From: Agapanthus africanus
Taxonomy: Eukaryota > Streptophyta > Magnoliopsida > Asparagales > Amaryllidaceae
Length of the DNA: 64,000 nucleotides
Reading direction: 5' to 3'
Assembly (NCBI GenBank): GCA_030015575.1
Contig: JASDDO010000019.1
Coordinates: forward strand, 514,262,986 to 514,326,985
Shown: piece after piece, positions 35,282-47,940 of the stretch
Numbering within the stretch: the first letter of the stretch is position 1
Layout of the letters: every line of letters begins with the position of its first letter
Made by a program: the position numbers and the translations under genes
The notes under the pieces: generated by a model
Seen by the model: the letters and a program-made list of their open reading frames with translations, nothing else
The model's database searches: none
What the model was told of the DNA's origin: nothing

Positions 35282-35284
<3 letters not shown>

Positions 35285-35316
<32 letters not shown>
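35285..35316. repeat. (TA)n microsatellite
   Basis: About 16 TA units in the D' LTR. Confidence 0.9.
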
Positions 35317-35319
<3 letters not shown>

Positions 35320-35387
35320 TGTGTCTGAAAACACATCACCACAAGGACCCGCTATAATATCATGTCATATCTCAAATACGAACCATG

Positions 35388-35392
35388 TCACA
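35388..35392. repeat. Target-site duplication TCACA, left copy
   Basis: TCACA directly precedes the 5' LTR of B and follows its 3' LTR (47,941-47,945). The paralogous D' LTR at about 25,950-25,970 shows the uninterrupted site CATATCACATCACCG. Confidence 0.95.
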
Positions 35393-37184
35393 TGTTCATA
35401 TCAGAAAACTGCATTCTAATAGCGCTCATGCATTATCTATTTGTTGTATTTATCGGTATTATTAACTAGTGTCTGCTCAATATTATAGATTACAGGTATC
35501 CATGACAAAATACTAGAAATGCATTCAAAAGCACGGATATATCACTTGAGATATGACACTGCAACTAGAACCGCAAACCGACCGATACATCAGGAGTTCC
35601 TTTTTGCAACAAGTTTGTGTACACACTTTTTTTTATCTAAATGGTCCAACACAAAAAGTGTGTACACAAGACATTTAGGCACATGTTAATATGATATAAT
35701 GTGCATTCAAGGCTAAATATTATATGCATTCAAGGCTAAATATTCCTTCCAAAACTGAAATCAAATCAAATTCAATTAAACAAATCAGCATGAGCCATAA
35801 TAGGGGCAGCCATGAATCAAGTCACATGTGGGAATGAAGTAATGAGCATTTAATGGTGAAGATTATGTATTGAATTGAAGATTCAAAATTCCCTCCAAAC
35901 AATAGGTGCAAACCAGGTCGAAACAGAGAAAATAAACTGGACCAAAGGGACACCGGAGACAACAAAAGACAACGCACCAAATTGTAGACCCTGTCATCGG
36001 TTTTGGACCGGCCCCCTCCCCACAAAACCGGCCTGGCCGGCCCCACAGGCTCCAGTGGGCCCCAGCTTCTCACACACACCCCTTGCTGCCAGTTGGTCTT
36101 GATTTTATTGTTTATTTGTTTTCTTTCTGAGCCTATAAATACAGACCAGAGGCATGAGGAAAATGGTAGCTTTTTATTTAGTTTTATTTTAGAATTCTTG
36201 TAATTTCTCTTTTAATTCTTGAGCTCTTGACCCTTTGTCTTGACCTTGCAACTTCTCATTTGAACTTGCAAGCTTAAGACTTAGGTTCTTGACTTCAAGA
36301 TCTCTTGTAACATGTTTGCTATTCAATAAAAGTTCTCAGTTTTATTACATGTCTTGTTCTATTTTACATAATGGAAATTGTGAAATTCTTGCTTTTCTTT
36401 GATCTTGCAACCTCTTAAGTGAGCTTGCAACCTTAAAGCTTGGTATTTGGATTTCACATTTCACCGAGCTTAAGAACACTTAGAGATAACAACGCTTGAA
36501 TTCATCGGTTTTCTTTTCATCTTTCTTTCCTTGCATTTTTTTATGTATCTTCTCTTTTCTTTCTTTTTACTTTGTGGATATGTGTGAGTAATCTTTTTAC
36601 TTGTTAAGGGTGTATTATAGTTAGATTGTATTTGAAGATGTCCTTTGTTTAAACTTTAAAAACCTAAAACTTTACTATTGAAACTTCGTGCAAACCACGC
36701 GCAATTCGCTCCACTAGGCATCCTATCCTACCACGATAGTGATGATTTCTAATCATGACCGGACTGCTAGTGGTTTGCCGAATGCTTAAATCAAGAGATA
36801 ACAACGGAAGGACAAAGGACAAGGAAAACGGATTTAGCAAAATGCCGCAAATACCGTATTTCAAGTTCCCTAATCCGCGTTGTTACCTATTGCTTTAGTG
36901 TCAACACCAAAGTTGGAGCTATAAGGAATCGGCAAACATCACCTTCATACAATCTAACATATTACTACCCTTAACAAGTCTCTTTTTTATTCATATCTTT
37001 GTTACGACATTTAGTTAACCAACAAATCAAAACACGGTATTAACTCATTAAAACAAGCGATAAAAACTTACCATCTCCGTGCGGACGACTCGTATTCATC
37101 GCGGCTCGCTACACGCGACACCGTTTTGATTGCGGTAATTTCAAAACTCTTTTTAAACACGATACAGTTAGAACGTGACAATCA
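35393..37184 (+). repeat. 5' LTR of element B (1,792 bp)
   Basis: TGTTCATATC...GTGACAATCA. It contains a TATA-like box at 36,134 and, near the end, the AATACCGTATTTCAAGTTCCC block shared with LTR A. Confidence 0.95.
36134..36141 (+). promoter_or_regulatory. TATA-like box in 5' LTR of B
   Basis: TATAAATA, repeated at the same place in the 3' LTR (about 46,891). Likely core promoter; the GC-rich stretch 36,000-36,070 lies just upstream. Confidence 0.55.
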
Positions 37185-37186
37185 AA

Positions 37187-37203
37187 TGGCGCCGTTGCCG
37201 GGA
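37187..37203 (+). promoter_or_regulatory. tRNA-Asp primer-binding site of element B
   Basis: TGGCGCCGTTGCCGGGA, two bases after the LTR; it matches the 3' end of plant tRNA-Asp(GUC). Confidence 0.95.
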
Positions 37204-38582
37204 AGACGGTAACACTTTTATACTTGTAGTCTCGGGTTAATTTGTGCATGTTTTGTATAAAACTAATTTTCTAACACATTCAAACGGATAAAACCATTCT
37301 TTTTAAAACCAACACAAACACAATAAAAAAAATTCTCTGGATTTGAATTCTGCTAACACTCTGAGGTTAAAGAAATAAATCAAGTTATAAATTGGAATGA
37401 CATTACTTCACTGAGACAGCACACAAAATTTGAGCCCATTCCCTCACACAAAAACCGGCGAGATACCCTGAAAATCCGAGGTCGCCGGCCTTCTTGGAAC
37501 ATTTTCACATTTGGCTTTTTGTGTTGCATTCAGTGTTATAATAGAATCCCATTTTTATTGTTTTATTTTCTTAATTATTCGTGTTCAGAATTTTAGCTAT
37601 TCATATCGCTTTTTAGCTCAAGTATCCGTTTTTTTCCGATATTTGTAGATTTGACAGATTGTGAGCAGCGATCGTGTGGAACAAGGGGGAATTTTCAAGT
37701 ACAAGGGGAGTGAACACTCAGTGCCAAAGATCCGGGTAGTTGTACCTGCGTAAACGAACTATTCAACCACTCGGAGGCAATATCGACACGAGTTTCTTAA
37801 ACTCGATACTTTTTGGTACGTGTTTTTCTAAACTTCCCTTCTCAAACCCGACGCTCCAATATTCTTGTCTTTGCAGGATTCTTAGCAAACTCGCCGCAAA
37901 AAGCCAAACAAAAGACTAATCGTATTTGTCGCAGCGCCACATTTAAAGTAAAAAACGAATTAAATGATTGTTTGAAAACAAAACTTTATTGAATTTGCGC
38001 ATTTCATCATTTAATACGGACTTAAGTGGCTCTAACACCAATCCAGATTGGGTGGGGATTTCATCACCCTTCCTAAGACCCCGGAAATCACTAATTGCAT
38101 AAGTGTCACCTCAAGTTTAATAAAAAATATCTAGACTCAGCCAACTAAGGACTTGTCGCGCTCAATAGGACAAAGGAAGATTGTGAGCATTCAATCGTTT
38201 ATCTGAACATGACTCTTGTGGTACCTAGGCTAGAAAAATGAGGAGGCAATTTTAAAAGGCCCGTCTCACGGTGATTCGTGAGCGGAACCCTCCTTACCTC
38301 ACTTGTGTTTACCTGGCCACAACTGGCTGTGAAGAGGCGATTTGAGGGTTATCTCACAATTTGTCGCTTTGGAACAGTTAGGAGCAGGTCTTGTAGACTT
38401 ATAGGACCCTAGTCTAGGTATGCATTTGTGATTGTGTTTGTTGAACTGTCATTTCATTTTCCCATTCTTTTGAAACAAACACAAATTTGCCATTTTTTTT
38501 ACCACCATCACCCAATTTTTCTCCACTTTAATTTTCTTACCCTCACATTCTACGCTTTGACTACGCTAAACTCGTTTAGTGT
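37204..38582 (+). other. Leader of element B
   Basis: 1.4 kb without an ORF of note. A TAG lies in the gag frame six bases upstream of the ATG at 38,583, which fixes the gag start. Confidence 0.75.
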
Positions 38583-40490
38583 ATGTCTAGGGACCCCAGT
38601 TCCCGTTTAGTCCGCGTTTCGTTAGTCCCTAGGGACTACGCGATCGACTCAAAAGTCGAAACTCCCTCCACCCCTTTATCACCTTTACCTTTGCCGGTCA
38701 ACTCCGACGTTGACCGAGATTCTGTTCATACATCTTCACCATCACCAAATTCTTCTTCTGAGATGTCAGGATTTAATCTTATCATTCCTCCACCTGCCCA
38801 GGGACTGATTCCACCTAATCTGGGTGCGAATAACCTGCAACCTGTTGCAGCGCCACAGCGAATCGCGCTCCAGGATCGTTTCTATCCTACCCGCTCTGCA
38901 CTTCCAACCTATCTTTCACTTCAGCCGGCTAATGAGGATAATTTCGAAATCATGCCCCACTTCATCGACATGTTGCCCAAATTTCACGGGCTGGAATCCG
39001 AAGATACCTACATCTTCATCAACAAATTTCAGAACGTCTGTGCAATGATGAAGACAACCCAACTGTCCGATAATGCTATACGGCTACGAGTTATTCCGTT
39101 CACTTTGTGCGATCTTGCTGAAAAGTGGCTGTATAGCACCGCATCGCACTCCATAACCAGTTGGGATGAGTTTGTTAAAGCGTTTCTTAAAAAGTTCTAC
39201 CCGAACCATAAGACCGCGAGAATCCAAAACGAAATCAACCAATTTTCCCAGCATCCCACCGAACCTTTTTGGAAGTGCTTTGACCGATACAAAGACCATC
39301 TTGTTCAGTGCCCTCATCACGGTATTAAGAAATGGAAACTTTGCGAAACTTTATATGAGGGCCTGAATCCAGTAACCAAACAGTTGTTGGAAACCATTTG
39401 TCAGTGCCACTTCCTATCCAAATCTGACGAGGAAGCATGGAGATTCTTCGACGATCTTGCAGAACAAATGCTTCAATGGGAGAGCACCAGACTAAGCAAT
39501 TCTTCTTCTTCTACTTCTACTGGTCAGTCTAGGGCAGGCATTCACCAACTTGATGTCTCTATTGCGATGAAAACTGAGATGGCTGCAATAACGAAAAAAC
39601 TTGAAGCAATAGAGAGCAAATTTTCATATCCCGCTCCTGCCCCCGTTCTTCCCCTTCGTACCATTTGCGCTTGTTGTTCCGATCCATCTCACCTAACCAA
39701 AGAGTGTCCTTACAACCCACCTTCCCAAGGACAGGATCAGGTCAATGCTGTATTTCAGCAGAGACCAAGTAACGATCCATATTGTTCCACGTACAACCCT
39801 GGATGGAGAAACCACCCTAACTTCACCTGGAACCAGAATCAAAATCAGTTCCAAGGGTAGAACAACTTTCAAAGGGGGCCTCCTCAACAACATGCACAAC
39901 AACAATATCAGCAGCCCTTCCAAGCCCAACCTTTTCAAAATCCGACGAACAATTTTGCACCCAACAATTCTTTTCCTCGAAACAACTTTGTTCCGTCAAA
40001 CAACGATAAGGTTTCCTCGCTAGAACAAAGTCTGGAGGCATTCGTAAAACACTCAACTCAATCCACCTCCAATATCCAGTCTTCTATCCAGTCTCTGGTG
40101 CAACACACCGCTGCTCATGGGCAAAGCATCAAGACCATCGAAGCCCAGATTGGACAACTGAATGCTGCTCTAAGCGAGCGAGAGAAAGGGAAGCTTCCAT
40201 CTCAACCACTCCCAAATCCTAGTCACCCACATAATGTACATGTTTCTCTTGAACAACAAAACTATAATGTGAGTGCCGTGACTACATTGAGATCTGAAAG
40301 GATGCTGCATAACAACACTGGGATGCAGATAACTGATAACACCCCGGCTTCTTCTTCTTCTTCTTCTTCTTCTTCATCTTCCGAGCCTATTCTCCATTCT
40401 CCAAAAGGCTCCTCTCCTTCTTCTGCTCTGAACGGACCCACATCCCACTCCACGAAAACTCCAGCTTTGGGATCCGTTCCAACTCCATAA
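38583..40490 (+). pseudogene. Athila gag, element B, interrupted
   Basis: Capsid/nucleocapsid protein that would form the virus-like particle. One frame runs from ATG 38,583. A Ser/Pro-rich N-terminus is followed by IALQDRFYPTR (about residue 97), then a Retrotrans_gag capsid domain about residues 125-300 (FRNVCAMM-like, WLYSTASHSITSWDEF, FLKKFYP, CLYEGL-like). A zinc knuckle CX2CX4HX4C (CACCSDPSHLTKEC) lies near residue 362. A TAG at 39,858 cuts the protein at 425 residues. The same frame then continues through a Gln/Asn-rich stretch, a coiled-coil-like segment (SSLEQSLEAF...IKTIEAQIGQL) and a poly-Ser run to a TAA at 40,488. Both stops are in an otherwise open frame that flows into the protease, so the ancestor had a single gag-pol frame. 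Confidence 0.9.
40349..40378 (+). repeat. (TTC)n encoding poly-Ser in gag
   Basis: Trinucleotide run giving about twelve serines; it keeps the frame. Confidence 0.85.
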
Positions 40491-43400
40491 TCTCCTCCAC
40501 AAGCATTGGACTCAAACAATTTCAAAAATGTTCCATTTCCAAACCGGTTGAGGTCCAATAAACAAAATCCACAAATGGAGAAGATTCTGGAGTTGTTTAA
40601 ACAGGTTCACATCAACATTCCCCTCTTAGATGCTGTCCAACAAGTCCCATCCTATGCAAAAATCTTAAAGAACTTGTGCACTAAGAAGAGGAAATCTCAG
40701 GTACCCAATAAAGTTTTCTTAGTTAGTGCCGTGAGTGATGCTCTTACCCAATCTTTACCTCAAAAACGAAAGGACCCTGGCTGTCCTACGATTTCAATAA
40801 CCATTAGGGATAAGAACATCAACCGCACACTTTTGGATCTTGATGCCAGTGTTAACCTACTTCCTTACTCTGTATATGAACAAGTCGGTGTAGGAGAGCT
40901 AAAACCCACTTATTGTACTCTCCAAATGGCCGACCGATCTATCACCCATCCTAGGGGTGAGCTAGAAGATGTGTTAATAAAAGTTGGGGACTTCATATTC
41001 CCCGTTGACTTCATTGTTTTAGACACACAACCTGTAGCTAACCCTCGGAATCAAATTCCGGTGATACTCGGTCGTCCATTCCTAGCAACCTCAAATGCTA
41101 TGATCAATTGTCGAAACGATTCGATGAACTTATCTTTTGGAAACATGACAATTGAACTCAACATTTTTAGGTTAGGGAATCAGCTCTCTGAACCTAATGC
41201 TCATATACTGGACGTTTGTTCGATCCAGGAGATCACCTCTGAGGACTGTGAATTCGAGGAGTTTTTGTTCGATCACAGCAATCTTGACGCCACTAGTGCG
41301 TTCCTTTTCGAACCTGCTGCTGCTTCTGCTCCCGACAGTGATTACAAGTGTTTCACTTTCTCGAACGATCTTGGCCAGTCACCACCCGAGTTTGAATCCT
41401 TTGAATTTCCGGATGAGTTAGCTAAACCATCCAACTCGGTCACTTACACTCATTTTGAACCTCTGCTGGAATCCTTTGAGTTCGAGACCTTTTCACCAAT
41501 TTTGCCTTCAATCGTTTCACCTCCAACGCTCGAAATCAAGCTATTGCCGTCTCACCTTAAGTACGCTTACTTGGGTGAGAACGAGACCCTCCCTGTTATC
41601 ATCTCGGCTTCTCTAGCTCCAGAGCTGGAGAAAGCCCTTCTTACGGTCTTGCATAGCAATCGGCAAACTTTTAGCTGGTCAATGGAGGACATCAAGGGGA
41701 TTAGTCCTCTGATCGTTGAACATCATATTCATATGATGGATGATGCCAAATCTGCCAGGGATCCACAAAGGCGACTCAACCCAGTCATGAAGGAGGCTGT
41801 AAAAAAGGAGATCGTAAAGTGTCTGGATAGTGGTATCATTTACCCTATCTATGATAGCCAGTAGGTTAGCCCCATTCACGTTGTCTCCAAGAAGTCGGGC
41901 ATAACGGTCATAACCAATAAGGCAAACGAGTTAATCCCTACTCGCACCCAGACTTGGTGGCGAGTATGCATCGATTATAGAAAACTCAACGCCGCAACAC
42001 GGAAAGACCACTTTCCGCTACCTTTCATTGACCAAATGCTTGAACGATTGGCTGGACACGAGTACTACTGCTTTCTGGATGGCTACTCCGGCTATAATCA
42101 GATTCCCATCGCTGAAAAAGACCAGGACAAGACCACATTCACCTGTCCATTCAGCACATTTGCATATCGCCGCATGCCCTTTGGGTTATGCAATGCGCCC
42201 GCTACCTTCCAGCGGTGTATGATGGGAATCTTCTCAGACATGGTGGAAAAATTCTTGGAGATCTTCATGGATGATTTCTCCATTTTCGGCGATTCTTTTG
42301 ACGAGTGTTTGTTGCATCTCGACGATGTCCTTACCCGGTGTAAGGATAAGAACCTTACTTTGAACTGGGAGAAGTGCCACTTCTTGGTAAGCGAAGGTAT
42401 TGTCCTAGGACATATTATTTCGAAAAAAGGCATTAAGGTAGATAAAGCGAAGATTGAAGTCATTTCCAATCTCCCTCCTCCCAAATGCGTCAGAGACATC
42501 CGAGCCTTCCTTGGCTATACTGGTTTCTATAGACGGTTCATCAAGGACTTTAGCAAGATTGCTAGACCCTTGACTCGTTTGCTGGCCAAGGACACGACAT
42601 TTGACTTCAGCTCGAGCTGTGTGACTGTGTTCGAGTCATTAAAAAGCTCACTCACTTCTGCTCCCGTTCTTTCTTCTCCTGACTGGACGTAACCATTTGA
42701 GATTATGTGCGATGCATCCGACTTTGCCATCGGTGCTATTCTTGGATAGCACATCAATAAGATGCTGCACGTAATCTATTATGCTAGCCGAACCCTGAAC
42801 GATGCCCAAATGAACTACACAACAACCGAGAAGGAATTCTTGGCTGTTGTGTTTGCTTTAGAAAAGTTCAGGCCTTACTTGATCGGCTCTCCAGTCATCG
42901 TCTATATGGACCATTCAGCTCTTCGCCATCTTTTTGCAAAGAAGGATGCAAAATCTCGGCTGATACGTTGGATTCTCTTGCTTCAAGAGTTTGACCTTGT
43001 CATCAAGGACAAAAGAGGATGTGAAAACGTGGTCGCCGACCATCTCTCACGACTTCCTTCTTCGTCGTCACTTCAAATTCCGATAAACGACGTTTTTCCA
43101 AATGAACAGTTCTTGACAGTATCATGCGAACCCTGGTTCACAGATATTGTGAACTATTTGGCCACAAGACTTCTACCGAATGAATGGTCAAGTCAGGACA
43201 AATTTCCCAAGTAAAACACCTTTACTGGGACGAACCTTATCTGTTCAAATATTGACCTGACCAGATTATTCATCGGTGTGTCCCTGACAATGAATTCAAG
43301 AGTGTGTTGTCGTCTTGCCGCGATCAAGCGTGTGGCGGGCATTTTGGCCCCAGAAAGACAGCCGAGAAGATCTTGCAGTGTGGCTTTTACTGTCCACAAC

Positions 43401-44412
43401 TCTTTAAAGATGCTCATGATTACTACAGGACTTGCTCCCGGTGCCAACACTTGGGCCGGATATCCAGGAGAAACGAGATGCCACTCCAACCAATCTTGGT
43501 TGTTAAGATTTTCGATGTTTGGGGTATGGACTTCATGGGGCCATTTCCCAGCTCTTTTGGGAACCTGTATATTCTTCTAGCTGTTGATTACGTCTCTAAA
43601 TGGGTTGAGGCCGTGCCCAGCCGGACTAACGACAACAAGGTTATCGTTAGATTCCTTAAAGAAAACATCTTTTCCCGGTTTGGACACCCCCGCGTGATCA
43701 TTAGTGACAATGGAACACATTTCTGTAATAGGACTTTCGAGGCCTTAATGCGGAAATATTCCATAAATCATAGGCTATCTACGCCTTATCATCCCCAAAC
43801 GTGTGGGCAAGCCTATGTGTCTAATCTGCAAATCAAACAGATTTGGAAAAGACGGTTTTCAAGAACCGTAAGGATTGGTCTTTGAAACTCACTGATGCCC
43901 TTTAGGCATTTCAAACTGCTTATAAGACTGATCTTGGCATGTCTCCTTATCGACTTGTTTACGGAAAGGCTTGCCACCTTCCAGTGGAAATAGAGCATCG
44001 CGCATTTTGGGCGATAAAGGAGCTAAATCTATCTCTCGAAGATGCGGGCAGCTATCGGAAGCTGCAACTGAACGAGTTGAATGAGCTTCGGGATGAAGCT
44101 TACGACAATGCGGTTATTGTAAAGAACCGAACGAAGGTGTTTCATAATAAACACCTTACGCGCAAAACTTTCACACCTGGACAGAAGGTGCTTCTTTACG
44201 AAACCCGACTACATTTTCGTCCAGGTAAACTCAGATCTCGCTGGAAGGGACCCTTTATTGTGCGGATTGTATATCCGCATGGCACGGTGGATTTAGAAAA
44301 TCCAAAGGACGGTTCGCTTTTCAAAGTAAACGGATACAGAATGAAACCGTACCTCAGCGCTGAACCATCAGAGGAGCTCCTGCTCTTACAGGAGCCGGTT
44401 TACCCTGCATAA
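40491..44412 (+). pseudogene. Athila pol (protease, RT, RNase H, integrase), element B, broken
   Basis: Protease is at about 40,790-41,110: LLDLDASVNLLP where relatives have DLGAS, so the Gly after the catalytic Asp-Leu is Asp here; then VILGRPFLAT. An acidic Phe-rich spacer follows (41,200-41,560). Reverse transcriptase covers 41,700-42,650, with WRVCIDYRKLN, FGLCNAPATFQRCMM and the MDD box in IFMDDFSIFG. RNase H covers 42,700-43,060, with [20 protein letters not shown] and VADHLSRL. The integrase HHCC finger is about 43,270-43,460; the core has [10 protein letters not shown] and ISDNGTHF, but the position of the third acid (GQxEVSN in relatives) is Tyr. A C-terminal SH3-like part with [10 protein letters not shown] ends at TAA 44,410. 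Stops: 41,862, 42,690, 42,747, 43,253 and 43,903; frameshifts near 43,200 and 43,842. It cannot make active enzyme. Confidence 0.93.
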
Positions 44413-44451
44413 TCTTCCTCTGCCTACCACCAAACTTCGATTATCCAGCCA

Positions 44452-44485
44452 AAACAGTGGACACTGTTTCAAATAAATTTGGGGG
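44452..44485 (+). repeat. Hairpin plus polypurine-like module B1
   Basis: AAACAGTG / GA / CACTGTTT perfect 8-bp hairpin (44,452-44,469), then AAATAAATTTGGGGG. About 1.65 kb upstream of the real polypurine tract. Confidence 0.8.
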
Positions 44486-44655
44486 TATGTATATATGATT
44501 TTTCTTTGTATATATATTGGATATTCTTGTCCGGTGCATATCCATTTTTGACGAGCAATCTTGTCTGGTGATTGCTCAGTTTTTTTTATAAAAAAAAAGT
44601 GTATATCTAACTGATGTTTTTGACCCGTCAATATTTTCGCCTTCTTGATGTACAA

Positions 44656-44692
44656 TGACAGTGGGGGCACTATCCAGCTTAAGTTTGGGGGT
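44656..44692 (+). repeat. Hairpin plus polypurine-like module B2
   Basis: GACAGTG / GGGG / CACTATC (6 of 7 pairs), then CTTAAGTTTGGGGGT. Corresponds to module A1. Confidence 0.8.
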
Positions 44693-46100
44693 ACGCTCGG
44701 TACGCATTTCCAACCTTCGCATTCATTTATATATTCTGCATTTGCATACATATAAAAAAATGCCAACAAAAATCGAAGATTTTTCCAAAAAAAAAATAAT
44801 AATAAAAACTTTGTCATCAAGTTAGCTAGTGGGAGAATTTAGATTCAATATTTCGACGGTTTTGTTTGATAAGATAGGAATAACTAAATCTTATTTTTAG
44901 ATTTTGAAAACCTAAAAGATAACCCTCTTTTGAAGTTAACTAAAGCTAATATACGTCTTTACATCACACTACACGTGTTGTGAGTTTATAAAAATTAGAT
45001 GACAAGTCTATTATATTTGAAAACTTTTAAATGGATAAATTATTTTCTGAGGATCAAATAGGTTTATTCTAAAATAAGTAATATCAAGAATAGTTTATGA
45101 AGTGAAGCGGATATGAATGGATGTTATTGATGCCTTAATTGGAACTAATTCTGAAAAATAACCCATATGGAACTTGATTGGAATGATTACACACCTACCC
45201 CACTAAACACGTCTTTTATCCAAAAAAATAATTGAACTACCGGTTACATCTCCATTCGCATTAAATCATCATGATTTTCACGCCAAAATTGGTCTTTTGT
45301 TTTAGGCCCTAGATAACTTGAGTAATTAAGTCCGCTGGGGTGTCTCTACACCTAATTCCCTAAAACCAACTGGTTTGGGAGCATTGGCCCAAAGCTCGTT
45401 GAGAAGTCTAGAAAGTCCAGATTAAAACAAAGTCAAGCAAGTGTTCTCTCCGAGTTAAAATTCCTAACGGTTCTTTGTGTGAGAATAATCTTGACAAAAG
45501 ACAGGTTTTCATAAAAATTTACTTCTAGTGGAGATATGAAGGTTTCATTCTATGATAAAGACTATTGCACGTTCACAGAAGTGTGTATGAAATGAAAACA
45601 AGAAAAAGGTGGAGTGAAAAATAAGACCTAGTTTCCTGTTAAGAAAGATAGAAATTCTGAATTTGAAACCTAACTGGAAAACGAAACTTGAAAAATACTT
45701 AACTCTTTATAAAACTTATGTGATCCTTTTTAAGTTTTTATCCGGGCTTTATTTTGTGACATGACGACTTTAATCGATCCTTTTGAAACTTAACGACACT
45801 ATTTGCACTGCACGTAAAGACATATAAAATCTTAAGTTAAATAAGAAGCGAGGTGTGAAAAATAAAGGTTCGATAGTCTAGATTTAGGATAATAGAATTG
45901 TTATCTTTAAAACAAAACCTTATGGTTTGAATCATAGTTATTTCGCAAAACTAGCTTGACGGGATTTTGTGGGTAGTATCCCCTAAAAACCCTCAGGAGA
46001 CAACACTCATCCTACTAGGGACACCTAGAGATTTAACGGCTTGTTGCACGAGCTCAGTGTAATCGCGTTCCCTGCGAAAGTGAGGTCAGGATTCCTTTTG

Positions 46101-46139
46101 TTTTGCTCGGGACGAGCAAAAGATAAGTTTGGGGGTATT
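46101..46139 (+). promoter_or_regulatory. Polypurine tract of element B with upstream hairpin
   Basis: TTTTGCTCG / GGA / CGAGCAAAA perfect 9-bp hairpin (46,101-46,121) followed by GATAAGTTTGGGGGTATT and directly by the 3' LTR. Plus-strand DNA synthesis would start at this tract. Confidence 0.9.
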
Positions 46140-47940
46140 TGTTCATATCAGAAAACTGCATTCTAATACCGCTCATGCATTATCTATTTGTTGTATTTAT
46201 CGGTATTATTAACCAGTGTCTGCTCAGTATTATAGATTACAGGTATCCATGACAAAATATAGGAAATGCATTCAAAAGCACGGATATACCACTTGAGAGA
46301 CGACACTGCAACCAGAACCGCAAACCGACCGATACTTCAGGTGTTCCTTTTTGCAACAAGTTTGTGTACAGACTTTTTTTTATCTAAATGGTCCAACACA
46401 ACAAGTGTGTATACAAGACTTTTAGGCACATGTGGATATGATATAATATGTATTCAAGGCAAAATATTATATGCATCCAAGGCTAAATATTATGTGTTGA
46501 TTTTTCCTTCCAAAACTGAAATCAAATCAAATTCAATTAAACAAATCAGCATGAGCCATAATGGGGGTGGCCATGAATCAAATCACATGTGGGAATGAAG
46601 TAATGAGCATTTAATAGTAAGATTATGTGTTGAATTGAAGATTCAAAATTCCCTCCAAACACTAGGTGCAAACCAGGTCGAAACAGAGAAAATAAACTGG
46701 ACCAAAGAGACACCGGGGACAACAAAAGACAACGCGCCAAATTGTAGATCCTGCCATCGGTTTTGGACCGGCTCCCATCCCCACAAAACCGGCCTAGCTG
46801 GCCCCACAGGCTCCAGTGGGCCCCAGCTTCTCACCCCCCTTGCTGCCAGTTAGTCTTGATTTTATTGTTTATTTGTTTTCTTTCTGAGCCTATAAATACA
46901 GACCAGAGGCAAGAGGAAAATGGTAGCTTTTTATTTAGTTTTATTTTAGAATTCTTGTAATTTCTCTTTTAATTCTTGAGTCCTTGCCCCTTTGTCTTGA
47001 CCATGCAACTTCTCATTTGAACTTTCAAGCTTAAGGCTTAGGTTCTTGACTTCAAGATCTCTTGTAACATGTTTGCTATTCAATAAAAGTTCTCATTTTT
47101 ATTACATGTCTCGTTCTATTTTACATAATGGCAATTGTGAAATTCTTGCTTTGCTTTGATCTTGCAGCCTCTTAAGTGAGCTTGCAACCTTAAACCTTGG
47201 TATTTGGATTTCACATTTCACCGAGCTTAAGAACACTTGGAGATAACCACGCTTGAATTCTTCGGTTACCTTTTCATCTTTCTTTCCTTGCATGTTTTTA
47301 TGTATCTTCTCTTTTCTTTCTTTTTACTTTGTGGATATGTGTGAGTAATCTTTTTACTTGTTAAGGGTGTAATATAGTTAGATTGTATTTGAAGATGTCC
47401 TTTGTTTAAACTTTAAAAACCTAAAACTTTGCTATTGAAACTCCATGCAAACCACGCGCAATTCGCTCCACTAGGCATTCTATCCTACTACGATAGTGAT
47501 AATTCCTAATCATGACCGGATTGCTAGTGGTTTGCCGAAAGCTAAAATCAAGAGATAACAACGGAAGGACAAGGGACAAGGAAAACGGATTTAGCGAAAT
47601 GCCGCAAATACCGTATTTCAAGTTCCCTAATCCGCGTTGTTACCTATTGCTTTAGTGTCAACACAAAGTTGGGGCTATAAGGAATCGGCAAACATCACCT
47701 TCATACAATCTAACATATTACTACCCTTAACAAGTCTCTTTTTTATTCATATCTTTGTTACGATATTTAGTTAACCAACAAATCAAAACACGGTATTAAC
47801 TCATTAAAACAAGCGATAAAAACTTACCATCTCACTGCGGACGATCCGTATTCATCGTGGCTCGCTACACGCGACACCGTTTTGATTGCGGTAATTTCAA
47901 AACTCATTTTAAACACGACACGGCTAGAATGTGACAATCA
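46140..47940 (+). repeat. 3' LTR of element B (1,801 bp)
   Basis: Same ends as the 5' LTR, followed by TCACA. In 360 nt compared by eye (36,181 and 46,939 onward) there are about 18 differences. Confidence 0.95.

Larger units (their letters stand above)
33822..35392 (-). repeat. 5' LTR of D', second fragment
   Basis: Continues the D' LTR (parallel to about 24,430-25,950), ending in the TCACA duplicated by element B. The (TA)n tracts at 35,045-35,068 and 35,285-35,316 are in this piece. Confidence 0.85.
44413..46100 (+). other. 3' non-coding region of element B
   Basis: 1.7 kb between integrase and the polypurine tract where some Athila elements keep an env-like ORF. None is left here: no ORF over about 60 codons on plus. 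It contains two internal hairpin/polypurine-like modules. Confidence 0.7.
35393..47940 (+). mobile_element. Element B: near-complete Athila-type Ty3/gypsy retrotransposon (12.5 kb)
   Basis: LTR, tRNA-Asp primer site, gag, protease, reverse transcriptase, RNase H, integrase, long 3' non-coding region, polypurine tract, LTR, all on plus and bounded by TCACA duplications. Athila hallmarks include WRVCIDYRKLN, RKDHFPLPFIDQMLERLAG and the TGGCGCCGTTGCCGGG primer site. No env-like ORF is seen after integrase. Coding regions carry many lesions. The LTRs differ at about 5% of positions in a 360-nt stretch counted by eye. Confidence 0.95.

Noticed and set aside
44413..46100. Env-like ORF downstream of integrase in B
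   Set aside because: No plus-strand frame longer than about 60 codons; the 144-codon minus-strand ORF (44,386-44,820) is antisense and runs through hairpins.
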